From the NCBI GenBank assembly GCA_029258815.1, contig JAPDJZ010000104.1, positions 1-9,915 on the forward strand: a DNA stretch of 9,915 nt, written 5' to 3'. The translations under genes were made by a program, and so were the position numbers. Shown in pieces: positions 1 to 5,917 of this stretch (positions are counted from its first letter, which is position 1; the number at the start of each line of letters is the position of its first letter). This DNA is from an archaeon (GTDB lineage Archaea > Thermoproteota > Nitrososphaeria_A > Caldarchaeales > Wolframiiraptoraceae). The notes beneath the pieces are model-generated. The model saw nothing but the letters and a program-made list of their open reading frames with translations. It did not search any database and had not been told where the DNA came from.

Positions 1-1843
1 AAGAAGGCGGAGGTTCGGCTAACACCCTAAAGCTTTTTTCCTCACCTATTACGAGAACCTCTCCATAATATGTAAAAGCCTTCACGGTGTAATTGCCAGC
101 TTCCACAACCAATAGCTTGAATATGAATAATCCATTCTCATCAGTCTCTCCCAGAAAGTTCTGGATCTCTCCAGATGGAGTAGTCACGTTAACTTGGATC
201 CACTGGTGCTGCAGCGGCTCTTCTTTTAGGGTTACGAGAACCCTTATCTCGGCTTCAGTCCCGGCGTCATAGATTTCTTCGGCATACGTCTTTACCTTAA
301 CCTGATATCCTTCTCCTATTAGGGTGAAGTGTATTTCTCCGGTTGCTGGCTTATAGCCTTCCTTGCTCACGGTAACCTTGATCACATATTCTCCTCCCTG
401 CCATTGTCTCGTGTCGAAGTAGTATGCGAAGCCTCCGTCGTCTCGGGTGTGCGTCGTATAGATTTTCCCCATGACCTCCATCCTGACCTCCGCGTCCGCG
501 ACGGGCAACCCCATACAAGTAACCCATCCGCCTATCCCCAAGTATTCTCCAACTTTAATGGGACCTTCTGGGCCGTGGAGCTCAAGGCTCAAGGCTGCCC
601 CAGTAAGTCGGATGGTTATCTCCGCCTCGGCGGATGATTCACCATAGAACGCCATCGCCACTATGCGAACCTCTCCCACGTAATTTATGGGCTCCATATA
701 CCACACGAATTCTCCCTCAAAGTCCGTTTCATCCTCATAGCTGGCAATCAGTTCCCCATCCTCATCGAATGCCTGAAGTATTATAGTGGCTCCCTCTATA
801 GGCTCGCCGTTCAAGGTAACCATCCCTGTTATCATGGGCGCTTCTCCGGTCTGATACTCGTCTTTGTCAGCTGTTAGGATTATCGATATTTCTCCCTCCA
901 CTATGAAGCCGTAAGCTATCTCGACCCCGGCTTCGGCCTCAGCTCCCATGTAAGAGGTGTTCGCCAACACCTCTAAGAAGCCTTGATAGTCTTCAGGGAT
1001 TTCGATGCCATATCGCAGCGTTAAGGCGAACTCCCCATTCTCATCGGTCTTCGCGCTTCCTCCCGAAAGCACTACGCCATATTCATTTAATACCTGCACG
1101 TTAATCACAGCTCCCTCGACGCGCTTATCATTCATCGTCACTATTCCATATATCACGGGATTTTCTCCTAAGGCATACTCTTCCTTATCACTGTAAAGCT
1201 CCATCCCCAGCTCTCCACCGTTACCGGTGGGCGGCTGCTGCCCCGAGACATATTTCCAAGTGAAAGTTATTCCATCCTTGTACCAGTCGTTATATTCGAT
1301 CTGCATATATGGATATTGAGAGTCTATGTGCAGCACGACATAGTTTCCTTCTTTCGTAAACATTCCATAGGTGTGTCCTACTTGGAATCCTTGTTCTTGG
1401 AAGCGTGGATCCGAGGGGCTTGGGACTTCCGTGACAGCGTTTATCCCCACTTCACCATAGTCGATTATAAGCACCCATCCTGAGGCTGGATCATCTCCGG
1501 ACTTAGGTCCAAGTAGTTCTCCTATGATTTGATGGTTTTGATTAAAGATGTATTGATACTCATATATGTAGAAATCTGGGTTCAGGTTTGGTTTGTCTGG
1601 GGTTCCTTCAAGAACTCTTTGGACTGCTTGCTCGGAGAAGTCATAGCCATCGAAGTAGGATCCCTCACCATAGAAACACTCTAATGTGACGGTTGTTCCC
1701 TGATGGATCTTAAATCTCGCGCCCTGCGCCGTGACTGGAGAGAATATTCCGAGACCTGCCGACCAACTCGTTAAAACGGAGATGAGCAGCACTGTTAAAA
1801 TGATCGTTGAGAGATGTTTTCCTTTATTCTTTCCTTTTTTCAA
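1..1843 (-). CDS. Large secreted/cell-surface protein with Ig-like repeats (3' end outside the window)
   Basis: The minus-strand frame is open for 614 codons with no stop and runs off the left edge. A TTG start at 1843 is chosen because a TAA lies four codons upstream in frame, a GGAGGT ribosome site sits at 1856-1861, and the first residues form a signal peptide: Lys-rich n-region, hydrophobic core (STIILTVLLISVL), then SPVTAQGA as a likely cleavage area near residue 38. Residues about 40-205 form an unrecognised, aromatic-rich domain. Four related beta-sandwich repeats of roughly 95-107 residues follow, at about 212-315, 318-415, 416-508 and 509-605. They share a pattern of 'DKxEY..GE...I.G.VT.N...EGA.I', then a 'TDENGEF'-type turn, as in carboxypeptidase-regulatory-like/Ig-like domains. 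Three N-glycosylation sequons (NTS, NVT, NYT) are visible. The sequence ends in a Pro-rich stretch (EPPPS), possibly a linker to more repeats or an anchor. Likely an S-layer-associated or adhesin-like protein; the exact role is unknown. Confidence 0.88.
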   Translation of the reverse strand, partial: MKKGKNKGKHLSTIILTVLLISVLTSWSAGLGIFSPVTAQGARFKIHQGTTVTLECFYGEGSYFDGYDFSEQAVQRVLEGTPDKPNLNPDFYIYEYQYIFNQNHQIIGELLGPKSGDDPASGWVLIIDYGEVGINAVTEVPSPSDPRFQEQGFQVGHTYGMFTKEGNYVVLHIDSQYPYMQIEYNDWYKDGITFTWKYVSGQQPPTGNGGELGMELYSDKEEYALGENPVIYGIVTMNDKRVEGAVINVQVLNEYGVVLSGGSAKTDENGEFALTLRYGIEIPEDYQGFLEVLANTSYMGAEAEAGVEIAYGFIVEGEISIILTADKDEYQTGEAPMITGMVTLNGEPIEGATIILQAFDEDGELIASYEDETDFEGEFVWYMEPINYVGEVRIVAMAFYGESSAEAEITIRLTGAALSLELHGPEGPIKVGEYLGIGGWVTCMGLPVADAEVRMEVMGKIYTTHTRDDGGFAYYFDTRQWQGGEYVIKVTVSKEGYKPATGEIHFTLIGEGYQVKVKTYAEEIYDAGTEAEIRVLVTLKEEPLQHQWIQVNVTTPSGEIQNFLGETDENGLFIFKLLVVEAGNYTVKAFTYYGEVLVIGEEKSFRVLAEPPPS

Positions 1844-1855
1844 TTTACCTGTTTA

Positions 1856-1908
1856 ACCTCCATGTAGAGAGAGCTTAAACGGCTTTCCCGGAGAAAAGAC
1901 GCTTAAAC
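1856..1908 (-). promoter_or_regulatory. Promoter and ribosome site of the surface-protein gene
   Basis: Two copies of GTTTAAGC (minus strand) lie at 1901-1908 and 1873-1880. The distal copy would place the transcript start near 1878 and leave a leader containing the GGAGGT at 1856-1861, 12 nt before the TTG. The proximal copy would exclude that ribosome site. A 6-bp inverted repeat, GTAGAG (1864-1869) and CTCTAC (1912-1917), flanks both boxes. Assignment is by pattern only. Confidence 0.45.
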
Positions 1909-1930
1909 CTCCTCTACACGATGACGATTG

Positions 1931-1952
1931 GGAAATGTTTTATTTAAATATT
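1931..1952 (+). promoter_or_regulatory. Archaeal BRE/TATA promoter for the PH-like gene
   Basis: GGAAATG (BRE-like, 1931-1937) is followed by an AT-rich TATA element, TATTTAAATA (1941-1950). A start about 26 bp downstream falls near 1971, giving a leader of about 30 nt before the GTG at 2001. It is divergent from the surface-protein promoter. Confidence 0.55.
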
Positions 1953-2000
1953 CCTCGAACCGTCGCTTGATCTACATCTTCGAACGACTTAAATTCGTCG

Positions 2001-2495
2001 GTGAGACAGCTTGAAAAGAGTGAAAGCCGTTTGAGAGAGCTTGTGATCGGGGTTATCGAGGACGTTTTGACAAAGCCTCCGGGATGTAGGCTCGTTAAGA
2101 GCTGCGATCTGATCTTCACTAATAAGAGGCTGATATGCGTTAAGATCGGGGAATCAAGCCTCGTCAAGACGCTTTACGGCCTCACCTCGGGAGCGAGTGG
2201 GGCTTACGTTTTCTTCAGGCTCAGCGCATCTGAACAAGAAGAGTTTAGAAAGAAAATCTATGGCCTTGAGCTTGACAGGATACTCAAATTAGATGAGAGC
2301 AACTATGCGATATTGTATGAGGATATACGGGGAGGAGTCTTCAAGACGGGTTTCCTATCGACCCTCGGCTTCATGGCTCCTTTAGTAATATACACATGGG
2401 ATGGAAGGAAGTTCACTTACAGTATCTACCTTGCGTTTAAGGAGAAGGCGAAGACTCTGATAAAGTCGCTTTTACCTCAAGTTCAGATAAAGTAG
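2001..2495 (+). CDS. Hypothetical protein with a bacterial-PH-like fold
   Basis: This is a 164-residue protein starting at GTG. A TGA at 1968 closes the frame upstream and no other start codon lies between. Residues 35-48 read CDLIFTNKRLICVK, the 'xLxxTNKRLI' strand pair typical of small PH-like (bPH_2/YokE-like) domains that often occur in uncharacterised archaeal proteins. The rest alternates short beta strands (for example SNYAILYEDIRGGVFKTGFL) and ends in an amphipathic helix (FKEKAKTLIKSLL), as expected for a single PH-like barrel plus C-terminal helix. There is no signal peptide or membrane segment, so it is probably cytoplasmic. It has its own promoter and is followed 43 nt later by a small membrane-type ORF that could be co-transcribed. 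The fold call is inference from the motif; the function is unknown. Confidence 0.75.
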   Translation: MRQLEKSESRLRELVIGVIEDVLTKPPGCRLVKSCDLIFTNKRLICVKIGESSLVKTLYGLTSGASGAYVFFRLSASEQEEFRKKIYGLELDRILKLDESNYAILYEDIRGGVFKTGFLSTLGFMAPLVIYTWDGRKFTYSIYLAFKEKAKTLIKSLLPQVQIK

Positions 2496-2538
2496 ATTTT
2501 CTGAAGGCTAAAATCCTTATTAGTTGAGGAGATTATTG

Positions 2539-2679
2539 ATGAATCCGATGTTAGCTCCGTGGATTGGAGCTTTATCAGGAGCTGTTCTCATAATATATTA
2601 TAGCAAAATTAGTAAATTTATGCATCTATATTGCTGTCTATGTGAATGTCTAAGATGTAACACTTGTAACGGTTTCTGA
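2539..2679 (+). CDS. 46-residue membrane mini-protein with a Cys-rich tail
   Basis: A short ORF with a strong ribosome site, GAGGAG (2526-2531), 7 nt before its ATG. Residues about 5-21 (LAPWIGALSGAVLIIYY) form one hydrophobic, probably membrane-spanning segment. A short basic stretch (SKISK) follows, then a tail with six cysteines in 12 residues (CCLCECLRCNTC). Such a tail could bind metal or form disulfides; no family is recognised. It lies 43 nt downstream of the PH-like gene on the same strand. Its last 30 bases overlap the end of a decayed minus-strand gene, so it could also be a chance ORF or the start of a truncated membrane gene. The ribosome site, the ATG and the ordered TM-plus-Cys composition favour a real small protein. 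Confidence 0.45.
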   Translation: MNPMLAPWIGALSGAVLIIYYSKISKFMHLYCCLCECLRCNTCNGF

Positions 2680-2840
2680 AGTATATACTTCCATCCACAT
2701 ATATTGATCATCCACTAGATCGGTTAAAATATCTCTTAAATCTCTACCGCTATTCTTTTCCTCAATCTTTCCTTTGACTGTTTTCTAAGCTGAGAAGCGT
2801 AATCTAACAGTTGGGCGATTATCTGCTTCCTCTATAGAGC
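2650..2840 (-). pseudogene. Decayed nuclease-like gene remnant
   Basis: On the minus strand one frame gives RKQIIAQLLDYASQLRKQ and continues to RLRKRIA before a TAA. A second frame then carries on smoothly with GRDLRDILTDLVDDQYMWM and ends at 2650. The join needs one frameshift near 2735-2745, and a TAG closes the first frame upstream near 2835. The 'AQLLDYASxL' helix is the kind seen after the catalytic core of many PD-(D/E)XK restriction-like proteins, but no catalytic acid or E-x-K is visible here. This is therefore the C-terminal remnant of a broken gene; the nuclease assignment is a guess from one motif. Confidence 0.35.
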
Positions 2841-2945
2841 TGCTGAACCTAAATTAGGACCAGAATCAAGAAAGAAATAATGCTTCAAACCCTCATTAGC
2901 TGAACGCGTTTTAATCAACGATGGAATGGGTCTTCTGCCAGTGAG

Positions 2946-3341
2946 ATGAAGTTGACGTATTTTTGCCTATGGATCGAATATCGATCCTGAACGAATGCGG
3001 AGGAAAATTAGGTTCTCAAGAAGAAAGCATGTTGTTCTAGAGATTCAGATTAGGATTTAATAAGATATCTTCGCGAACGAGCTCCAGAACGGGTATACTT
3101 ATTCAGATAAGGTCCACAGAACCAACTACCGTCAGCATTGCAGACAGAATTTATTGATTTAAGATATCGTGAAATAGGCGAGATAGTTACCCCAGTAAGG
3201 GTAACGTTTGATGTCATCAGGGAGATGACTCAGGTTCCTGCCACTTTTAGGACAAATTCGAGCCGGATTTAGGAAATTTCAGCTTCAGAAAAATTATGCG
3301 AGAAGAACATTGAGTTTTGGATTGAGGTTGGATGCTTATAG
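2946..3341 (+). pseudogene. Multiply interrupted gene, overlaps the next gene's start
   Basis: In one plus frame, codons beginning at an ATG at 2946 read as protein-like segments separated by stops: TGA and TAG just before 3010, TAG 3051, TAA 3108, TAG 3270. The final stop is the TAG at 3339-3341. Segments include DLIRYLRERAPERVYLFR, ALQTEFIDLRYREIGEIV and EISASEKLCEKNIEFWIEV. The last ten bases overlap the ATG (3332) of the PD-(D/E)XK gene, an arrangement typical of translationally coupled operon genes. This suggests the two were once co-expressed. No family is recognised. The mixture of TAG, TAA and TGA argues for decay rather than stop-codon recoding. The left boundary is uncertain. Confidence 0.35.
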
Positions 3342-3847
3342 AAGCGGCTTTCTATAGATTGTCAGATTACTTCCAGTCGATAGAGTCTCTAGGCGAGCTT
3401 TATGAGTCACAACAGTCCTTCATATTCGCCGTCGCAATATTCTAGGAATTTCAAGCTAGGGGGTTCTCCTATTTATTGCCGTATATTCAGGTAAGTAGAC
3501 CTTATCCAAAGGGGAAGTATAGGGTTGATATATTTTTGAAAATTCCAAAATCCAAACTGCCACCAGAGATCGTCTATAGGTGGGCGAATAGCGGAGTCTG
3601 CGAGGAAAATTGGATCGAAGTTAAGTTCTTCGGCGGAGCCGAAAGGAAAACAGGTTCAGAGCCCAAAACGCGGCACCTTGGGAAATTGTTAGAAGCGCTT
3701 CTTAGATTAAAATTCTATGTCAGAGAGGGAGGAAAGTATTTGCTTATGGCATTCAATCGGGAGCCAAGTTATTATCTTCCGAAGCGGGAAATTGGAGAAA
3801 GCTACAAAGCCTTCGGCAAAACTTGCTATAAGATATTTAAAATTTAA
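3332..3847 (+). pseudogene. PD-(D/E)XK nuclease-like gene interrupted by an in-frame TAG
   Basis: An ATG at 3332 preceded by GAGGTTGG opens a frame of 171 codons with one amber codon (codon 38, 3443-3445). Sequence on both sides of it looks coding: a helical start (AAFYRLSDYFQSIESLGELY), then EFQARGFSYLLPYIQVSRPY. The catalytic signature of a PD-(D/E)XK nuclease is present: Asp66 in YRVDIF and Glu96-x-Lys98 in WIEVKFFGG, with the usual strand spacing, followed by a long helix (LGKLLEALLRL). A shorter product from the TTG at 3476 (123 residues) would keep these residues but lose the first helix. Either a nonsense mutation broke the gene, or the short form is made. The start overlaps the end of the decayed gene upstream. 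The specific nuclease family and target are unknown. Confidence 0.6.
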
Positions 3848-3896
3848 TGCAAGCGGCTTGCATCGGCATGGTGAGATCCGCGGTCTCACAGATGAT

Positions 3897-3998
3897 GGGC
3901 GCCTCGAGATCATGAATAAATGGCTGGATAAGATGACGGCGAGGACGGGGCTGAGAATATCGACAGAAGAAAAGATGCGAGTTGGAATGATGGAGTAA
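3897..3998 (+). pseudogene. C-terminal scrap of a DUF5615 (PIN-like) toxin gene
   Basis: The frame ending at the TAA at 3996-3998 reads GRLEIMNKWLDKMTARTGL, then RISTEEKMRVGMME. This matches the C-terminus of the intact DUF5615 protein at 7294-7638 (ERIIEIVDKWLDKIMAEKGL, then a TEDKVRI tail), sharing the KWLDK core, a GL, a TE pair and the following Lys and Arg at equivalent places. Nothing of the catalytic N-terminal two thirds is visible upstream, where the frame overlaps the nuclease remnant. It is therefore a leftover of a second, lost DUF433/DUF5615 module. Confidence 0.6.
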
Positions 3999-4080
3999 CT
4001 CCGGCTTCATAGCAAAATCACCCCTCGGTATACCTTCTTCTATAATCGAACGTGGCGGGCGTCTATATCAGGGAGTGGGC

Positions 4081-4096
4081 AAAGAAGGCTTAATAC
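4081..4096 (+). promoter_or_regulatory. Promoter of the RelB-type antitoxin gene
   Basis: AAAGAAGG (BRE-like) is followed by CTTAATAC as TATA box (4089-4096). A start about 26-30 bp downstream coincides almost with the ATG at 4124, so the transcript is leaderless or nearly so. No ribosome site precedes the ATG. Confidence 0.5.
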
Positions 4097-4123
4097 GGTC
4101 TTACCCCTAGCTCCTATCCGAAG

Positions 4124-4333
4124 ATGACCAAAGTTACCTTGGATGTTATCTACGAGGAGTTAAGGAGATTGAATAGGAGGATGGATATCCTAGAGGAGCT
4201 TATGGAGGAGATTATTCTGAGGGAGCTTCCGAGGGTTAAGCTCTCGGAGAAGGAGATAGATGAGATCAAGAAGTCCGTGGAAGAGATCCGGAGAGGAGAA
4301 TGCGCCACCCTAGAGGAGCTGCTTAATGCCTGA
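4124..4333 (+). CDS. RelB-type antitoxin
   Basis: A 69-residue, highly charged and almost wholly helical protein. Residues about 6-30 form an amphipathic helix (EELRRLNRRMDILEELMEEI). The C-terminal segment, KLSEKEIDEIKKSVEEIRRG followed by TLEELL, resembles archaeal RelB antitoxins, whose C-terminal helices wrap around RelE. The next ORF begins 8 nt before its stop codon and encodes the start of a RelE toxin, which is the strongest support for the call. No clear DNA-binding motif is seen. With the partner toxin truncated, this is probably an orphan antitoxin that might still bind RelE toxins encoded elsewhere. Its own TATA box lies about 30 bp upstream. Confidence 0.7.
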   Translation: MTKVTLDVIYEELRRLNRRMDILEELMEEIILRELPRVKLSEKEIDEIKKSVEEIRRGECATLEELLNA

Positions 4334-4460
4334 ATACGAGGTATTAGCCCATAGGAGAGTTATAAAATTTCTCAAGAGTCTTCGAGATGAGATATTGAGA
4401 GACATATATACGGATCCTTTGAAGACGCTAAATTCACTTTCACCTATAGATGTAGATTGA
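4326..4460 (+). pseudogene. RelE-type toxin, truncated to 44 residues
   Basis: The ATG at 4326 overlaps the antitoxin stop by 8 nt, the usual coupling in relBE operons. The product begins MPEYEVLAHRRVIKFLKSLR, the typical archaeal RelE opening (first strand, then helix 1 with HRRVxKFLKSL). It continues RDIYTDPLKTLNSLSPIDVD and stops at a TGA (4458-4460). RelE proteins are usually about 85-95 residues. The missing half holds the central strands ('YRxRxGDYRxxY'-type) and the C-terminal catalytic residues, and no other frame downstream supplies them. The toxin is therefore expected to be inactive as an mRNA endonuclease. A hairpin 15 nt downstream may end the transcript. Confidence 0.65.
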
Positions 4461-4474
4461 ATTTTCAAAAATCT

Positions 4475-4499
4475 TTTTATGCTTTCTTACTGCATAAAA
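4475..4499. terminator. AT-rich hairpin between convergent genes
   Basis: TTTTATGC (4475-4482) and GCATAAAA (4492-4499) are perfect inverted copies around a 9-nt loop, with flanking T- and A-runs. It sits between the truncated relE stop (4460) and the end of the minus-strand TBP fragment (4544), a natural place for a terminator serving either strand. Function is inferred from position. Confidence 0.35.
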
Positions 4500-4543
4500 T
4501 TTTGGACTATTTTGTATCGTGTTAGTTTACTGGAAGTTTGAAG

Positions 4544-4723
4544 TTATTTCGCAGCTGTATATGTAATTAGCTGATTTTCTTCTAAGATCTTCTTCAATTT
4601 GTAATCTGCCTCGTAAACTTCTTTCTCAGTTTTCGCACCGGTGCAAACGAATTTTCCACTAGCAAACATCAGGATCACAACCTTTGGTTCAGTCATCCCG
4701 GAGATGAACCGCAACGCGACCAT
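4544..4723 (-). pseudogene. TATA-binding protein (TBP) fragment, one half-repeat
   Basis: The 59-residue minus-strand ORF contains GMTEPKVVILMFASGKFVCT, then GAKTEKEVYEADYKLKKILE. This is the core of one TBP repeat: 'EPKxxxLxFxSGKxVCTGAK' strands followed by the long helix. A full archaeal TBP has two such repeats, about 180-200 residues. Here the first strands of this repeat are missing and the other repeat is not visible; a TAG lies immediately upstream of the ATG (4723) in frame. The C-terminal residues (NQLITYTAAK) do not look like a TBP end. It is most likely the debris of a duplicated tbp gene. A stable standalone half-TBP is possible but less likely, as the concave DNA-binding saddle needs both halves or a homodimer. 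Confidence 0.7.
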
Positions 4724-4763
4724 CTATTCGCCGCTGACGACCATTAAGTCCTTATCATATCTT

Positions 4764-4783
4764 CTTCTCAGCGTTCTGAGAAG
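4764..4783. repeat. Perfect 8-bp hairpin
   Basis: CTTCTCAG and CTGAGAAG are exact inverted copies separated by the tetraloop CGTT. The element lies between the TBP fragment and the end of the first vapC gene. It could terminate vapC1 transcription (reading leftwards from 4837) or be debris; no T-run follows closely. Confidence 0.4.
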
Positions 4784-4836
4784 TTATAGCTCCCAGCAAC
4801 CAAGGTTTTTCATTTAACTCTCATAAAGTTTCATTC

Positions 4837-5307
4837 TTATAGTTGACTAGGCTCTAACCGCATTATATCTTTAATCGAATCGAAGTGTCTGTCATAGGAG
4901 ACTATTTTATCTATGTTAAGTCTCTTCATGACATAGTATGCTATCGCATCATCTAGGTCTAAATTAAGTTTATCCATCCACCTTATGGCGGAGATTCGAT
5001 CGAGAATTGACAGAAGATAAATTTCCAACCCCTTATAGCCAAGTAAAGATGACAAGAAGGTTTCGAGATCGCTTGGACTCTTACCGTAATTCTCCATGAT
5101 AATCAATATGCTATCGATGTGGAAACCTGTAGTTATCGCTCTCAACGCTCCTTCCCTAACCTTGTTTAGGAAAACCTCGCATTCATCTGCATGCTCCTGA
5201 TCAAGCTCAAGCTCTAAAAACACGTTAGAATCCACGAAGCATGCTGAGTTAATGTTCGATTTTCCCCGCTCTAATTTTCTGAGCTTCATGCTGAAGTTCA
5301 ACCCCAC
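4837..5307 (-). CDS. vapC: VapC-type PIN-domain toxin (pair 1)
   Basis: A PIN-domain ribonuclease toxin. From the ATG at 5307, catalytic acids are Asp26 (FVDSNVFLEL), Glu42 (ADECEVF), Asp119/Asp120 (LDLDDAIAYY) and Asp139 (IVSYDRHFD), in the usual PIN order. These residues coordinate Mg2+/Mn2+ for RNA cleavage. The protein is clearly paralogous to the VapC at 7949-8344. The start is uncertain. ATG 5307 or 5289 gives an N-terminal extension of about 19-25 residues overlapping vapB1. GTG 5235 would start just before the first Asp. The ATG at 5242, placed as in pair 2, is out of frame and stops after five codons, suggesting a small indel near the original start. The downstream antitoxin-toxin order and the shared promoter are standard for vapBC. 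Confidence 0.85.
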   Translation of the reverse strand: MGLNFSMKLRKLERGKSNINSACFVDSNVFLELELDQEHADECEVFLNKVREGALRAITTGFHIDSILIIMENYGKSPSDLETFLSSLLGYKGLEIYLLSILDRISAIRWMDKLNLDLDDAIAYYVMKRLNIDKIVSYDRHFDSIKDIMRLEPSQL

Positions 5308-5524
5308 TTTTCTTCACATGCTTTAACATACCCCTTATAGCTTTCACAGGGTCTTCGGGAATCCTAACTTCCTTTAACACTTTTTCATGTTCTATGACCC
5401 ATTTCCTTATGGCATCTTCAGCCGCCCGGCTTATAGATCCGCGCCCATAACCATATATCTCCATCGCCATCTTACGGAAACGCCTCTCCAGCTCCTTATC
5501 CAAGTAAATCTTTATTCCTTTCAT
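5249..5524 (-). CDS. vapB: VapB-type ribbon-helix-helix antitoxin (pair 1)
   Basis: A 91-residue antitoxin. Residues 3-43 fit a ribbon-helix-helix DNA-binding domain: a beta strand (IKIYLDKEL), helix 1 (ERRFRKMAMEIYGYG), a turn, then helix 2 (SISRAAEDAIRKWV). The C-terminal part carries VELQHEAQK, shared with the pair-2 antitoxin (VELQHQAWK), and probably forms the segment that wraps VapC. Compared with pair 2 it has a longer linker and an extra 'IRAGKIEH' tail. It is transcribed ahead of vapC1, whose long form overlaps it by 59 nt. A TATA box 30-38 bp upstream of the ATG, with a repeated CTATAG element in between, suggests autorepression by the VapBC complex. Confidence 0.85.
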   Translation of the reverse strand: MKGIKIYLDKELERRFRKMAMEIYGYGRGSISRAAEDAIRKWVIEHEKVLKEVRIPEDPVKAIRGMLKHVKKSGVELQHEAQKIRAGKIEH

Positions 5525-5532
5525 GAAGTCCC

Positions 5533-5562
5533 TAGATAACTATAGAACTATAGATATTTAAG
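5533..5562 (-). promoter_or_regulatory. vapBC1 promoter with repeated CTATAG operator candidate
   Basis: CTTAAATATCT (minus strand, 5552-5562) is a good TATA box, preceded by a purine-rich BRE-like stretch. Between it and the ATG (5524) lie two copies of CTATAGTT in tandem; the palindromic CTATAG cores repeat with 8-bp spacing. The site covers the predicted transcript start, so a bound ribbon-helix-helix antitoxin would block transcription. Confidence 0.5.
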
Positions 5563-5721
5563 TCTTTAGATCTAAAGTTCTGCAAACCTATCATTAGGGG
5601 CGAGTCAGTCTGAAAGCCTGAATCTTCTCGTTAATACGTATCATGCATGAAAGGGCCTTGCTGGGATCTGTGAAGGGTCTTTTCTAAATGTTGTTTCAAT
5701 TTCTTGCAGTGTGGGAAATAT

Positions 5722-5868
5722 TTAGCGCCCGGATTTGACTATCAATATGTTTTGTATTTTTCTGCTATTGAGATGCGTAAAATCTTCATCGAATGTATAG
5801 AAGTAGTCCACGTCATAGCGTATGGCCATCGCAACTATAAGCGAATCTATCTCAAGAAGCTTTTTCAC
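5722..5868 (-). pseudogene. C-terminal remnant of a PIN-domain toxin
   Basis: A 48-codon minus-strand frame, formally starting at GTG, reads KKLLEIDSLIVAMAIRYDVD and then YFYTFDEDF. This is the conserved third-acid helix ('xDSLIVAMAIRY') plus the following strand and fourth-acid region ('YFYTFDEDF') of a PIN domain. The N-terminal half with the first catalytic Asp is absent. In the neighbouring frame upstream a helical Lys/Glu-rich stretch (NKFGEVRREKLKEKLLSEK) may be the frame-shifted middle of the same gene. It is a different PIN subgroup from the two intact VapCs. Non-functional debris is the likely status. Confidence 0.6.
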
Positions 5869-5917
5869 TTAGCAGCTTCTCTTTTAGCTTCTCCCGTCGC
5901 ACTTCGCCGAATTTATT

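Noticed and set aside
329..637. Plus-strand ORF of 102 codons
   Set aside because: It lies antisense to the continuous surface-protein frame, has atypical composition and no homology-like pattern; a shadow ORF. The same applies to 1005-1196.
3051..3445. Pyrrolysine recoding of the TAG codons
   Set aside because: The upstream gene also carries TAA and TGA stops in the same frame, and no pyl genes are visible; ordinary decay is simpler.
3717..3896. First part of the plus-strand ORF 3717-3998 as a real protein N-terminus
   Set aside because: It overlaps the PD-(D/E)XK frame, which has an active-site pattern. Only the part from about 3897 resembles DUF5615.
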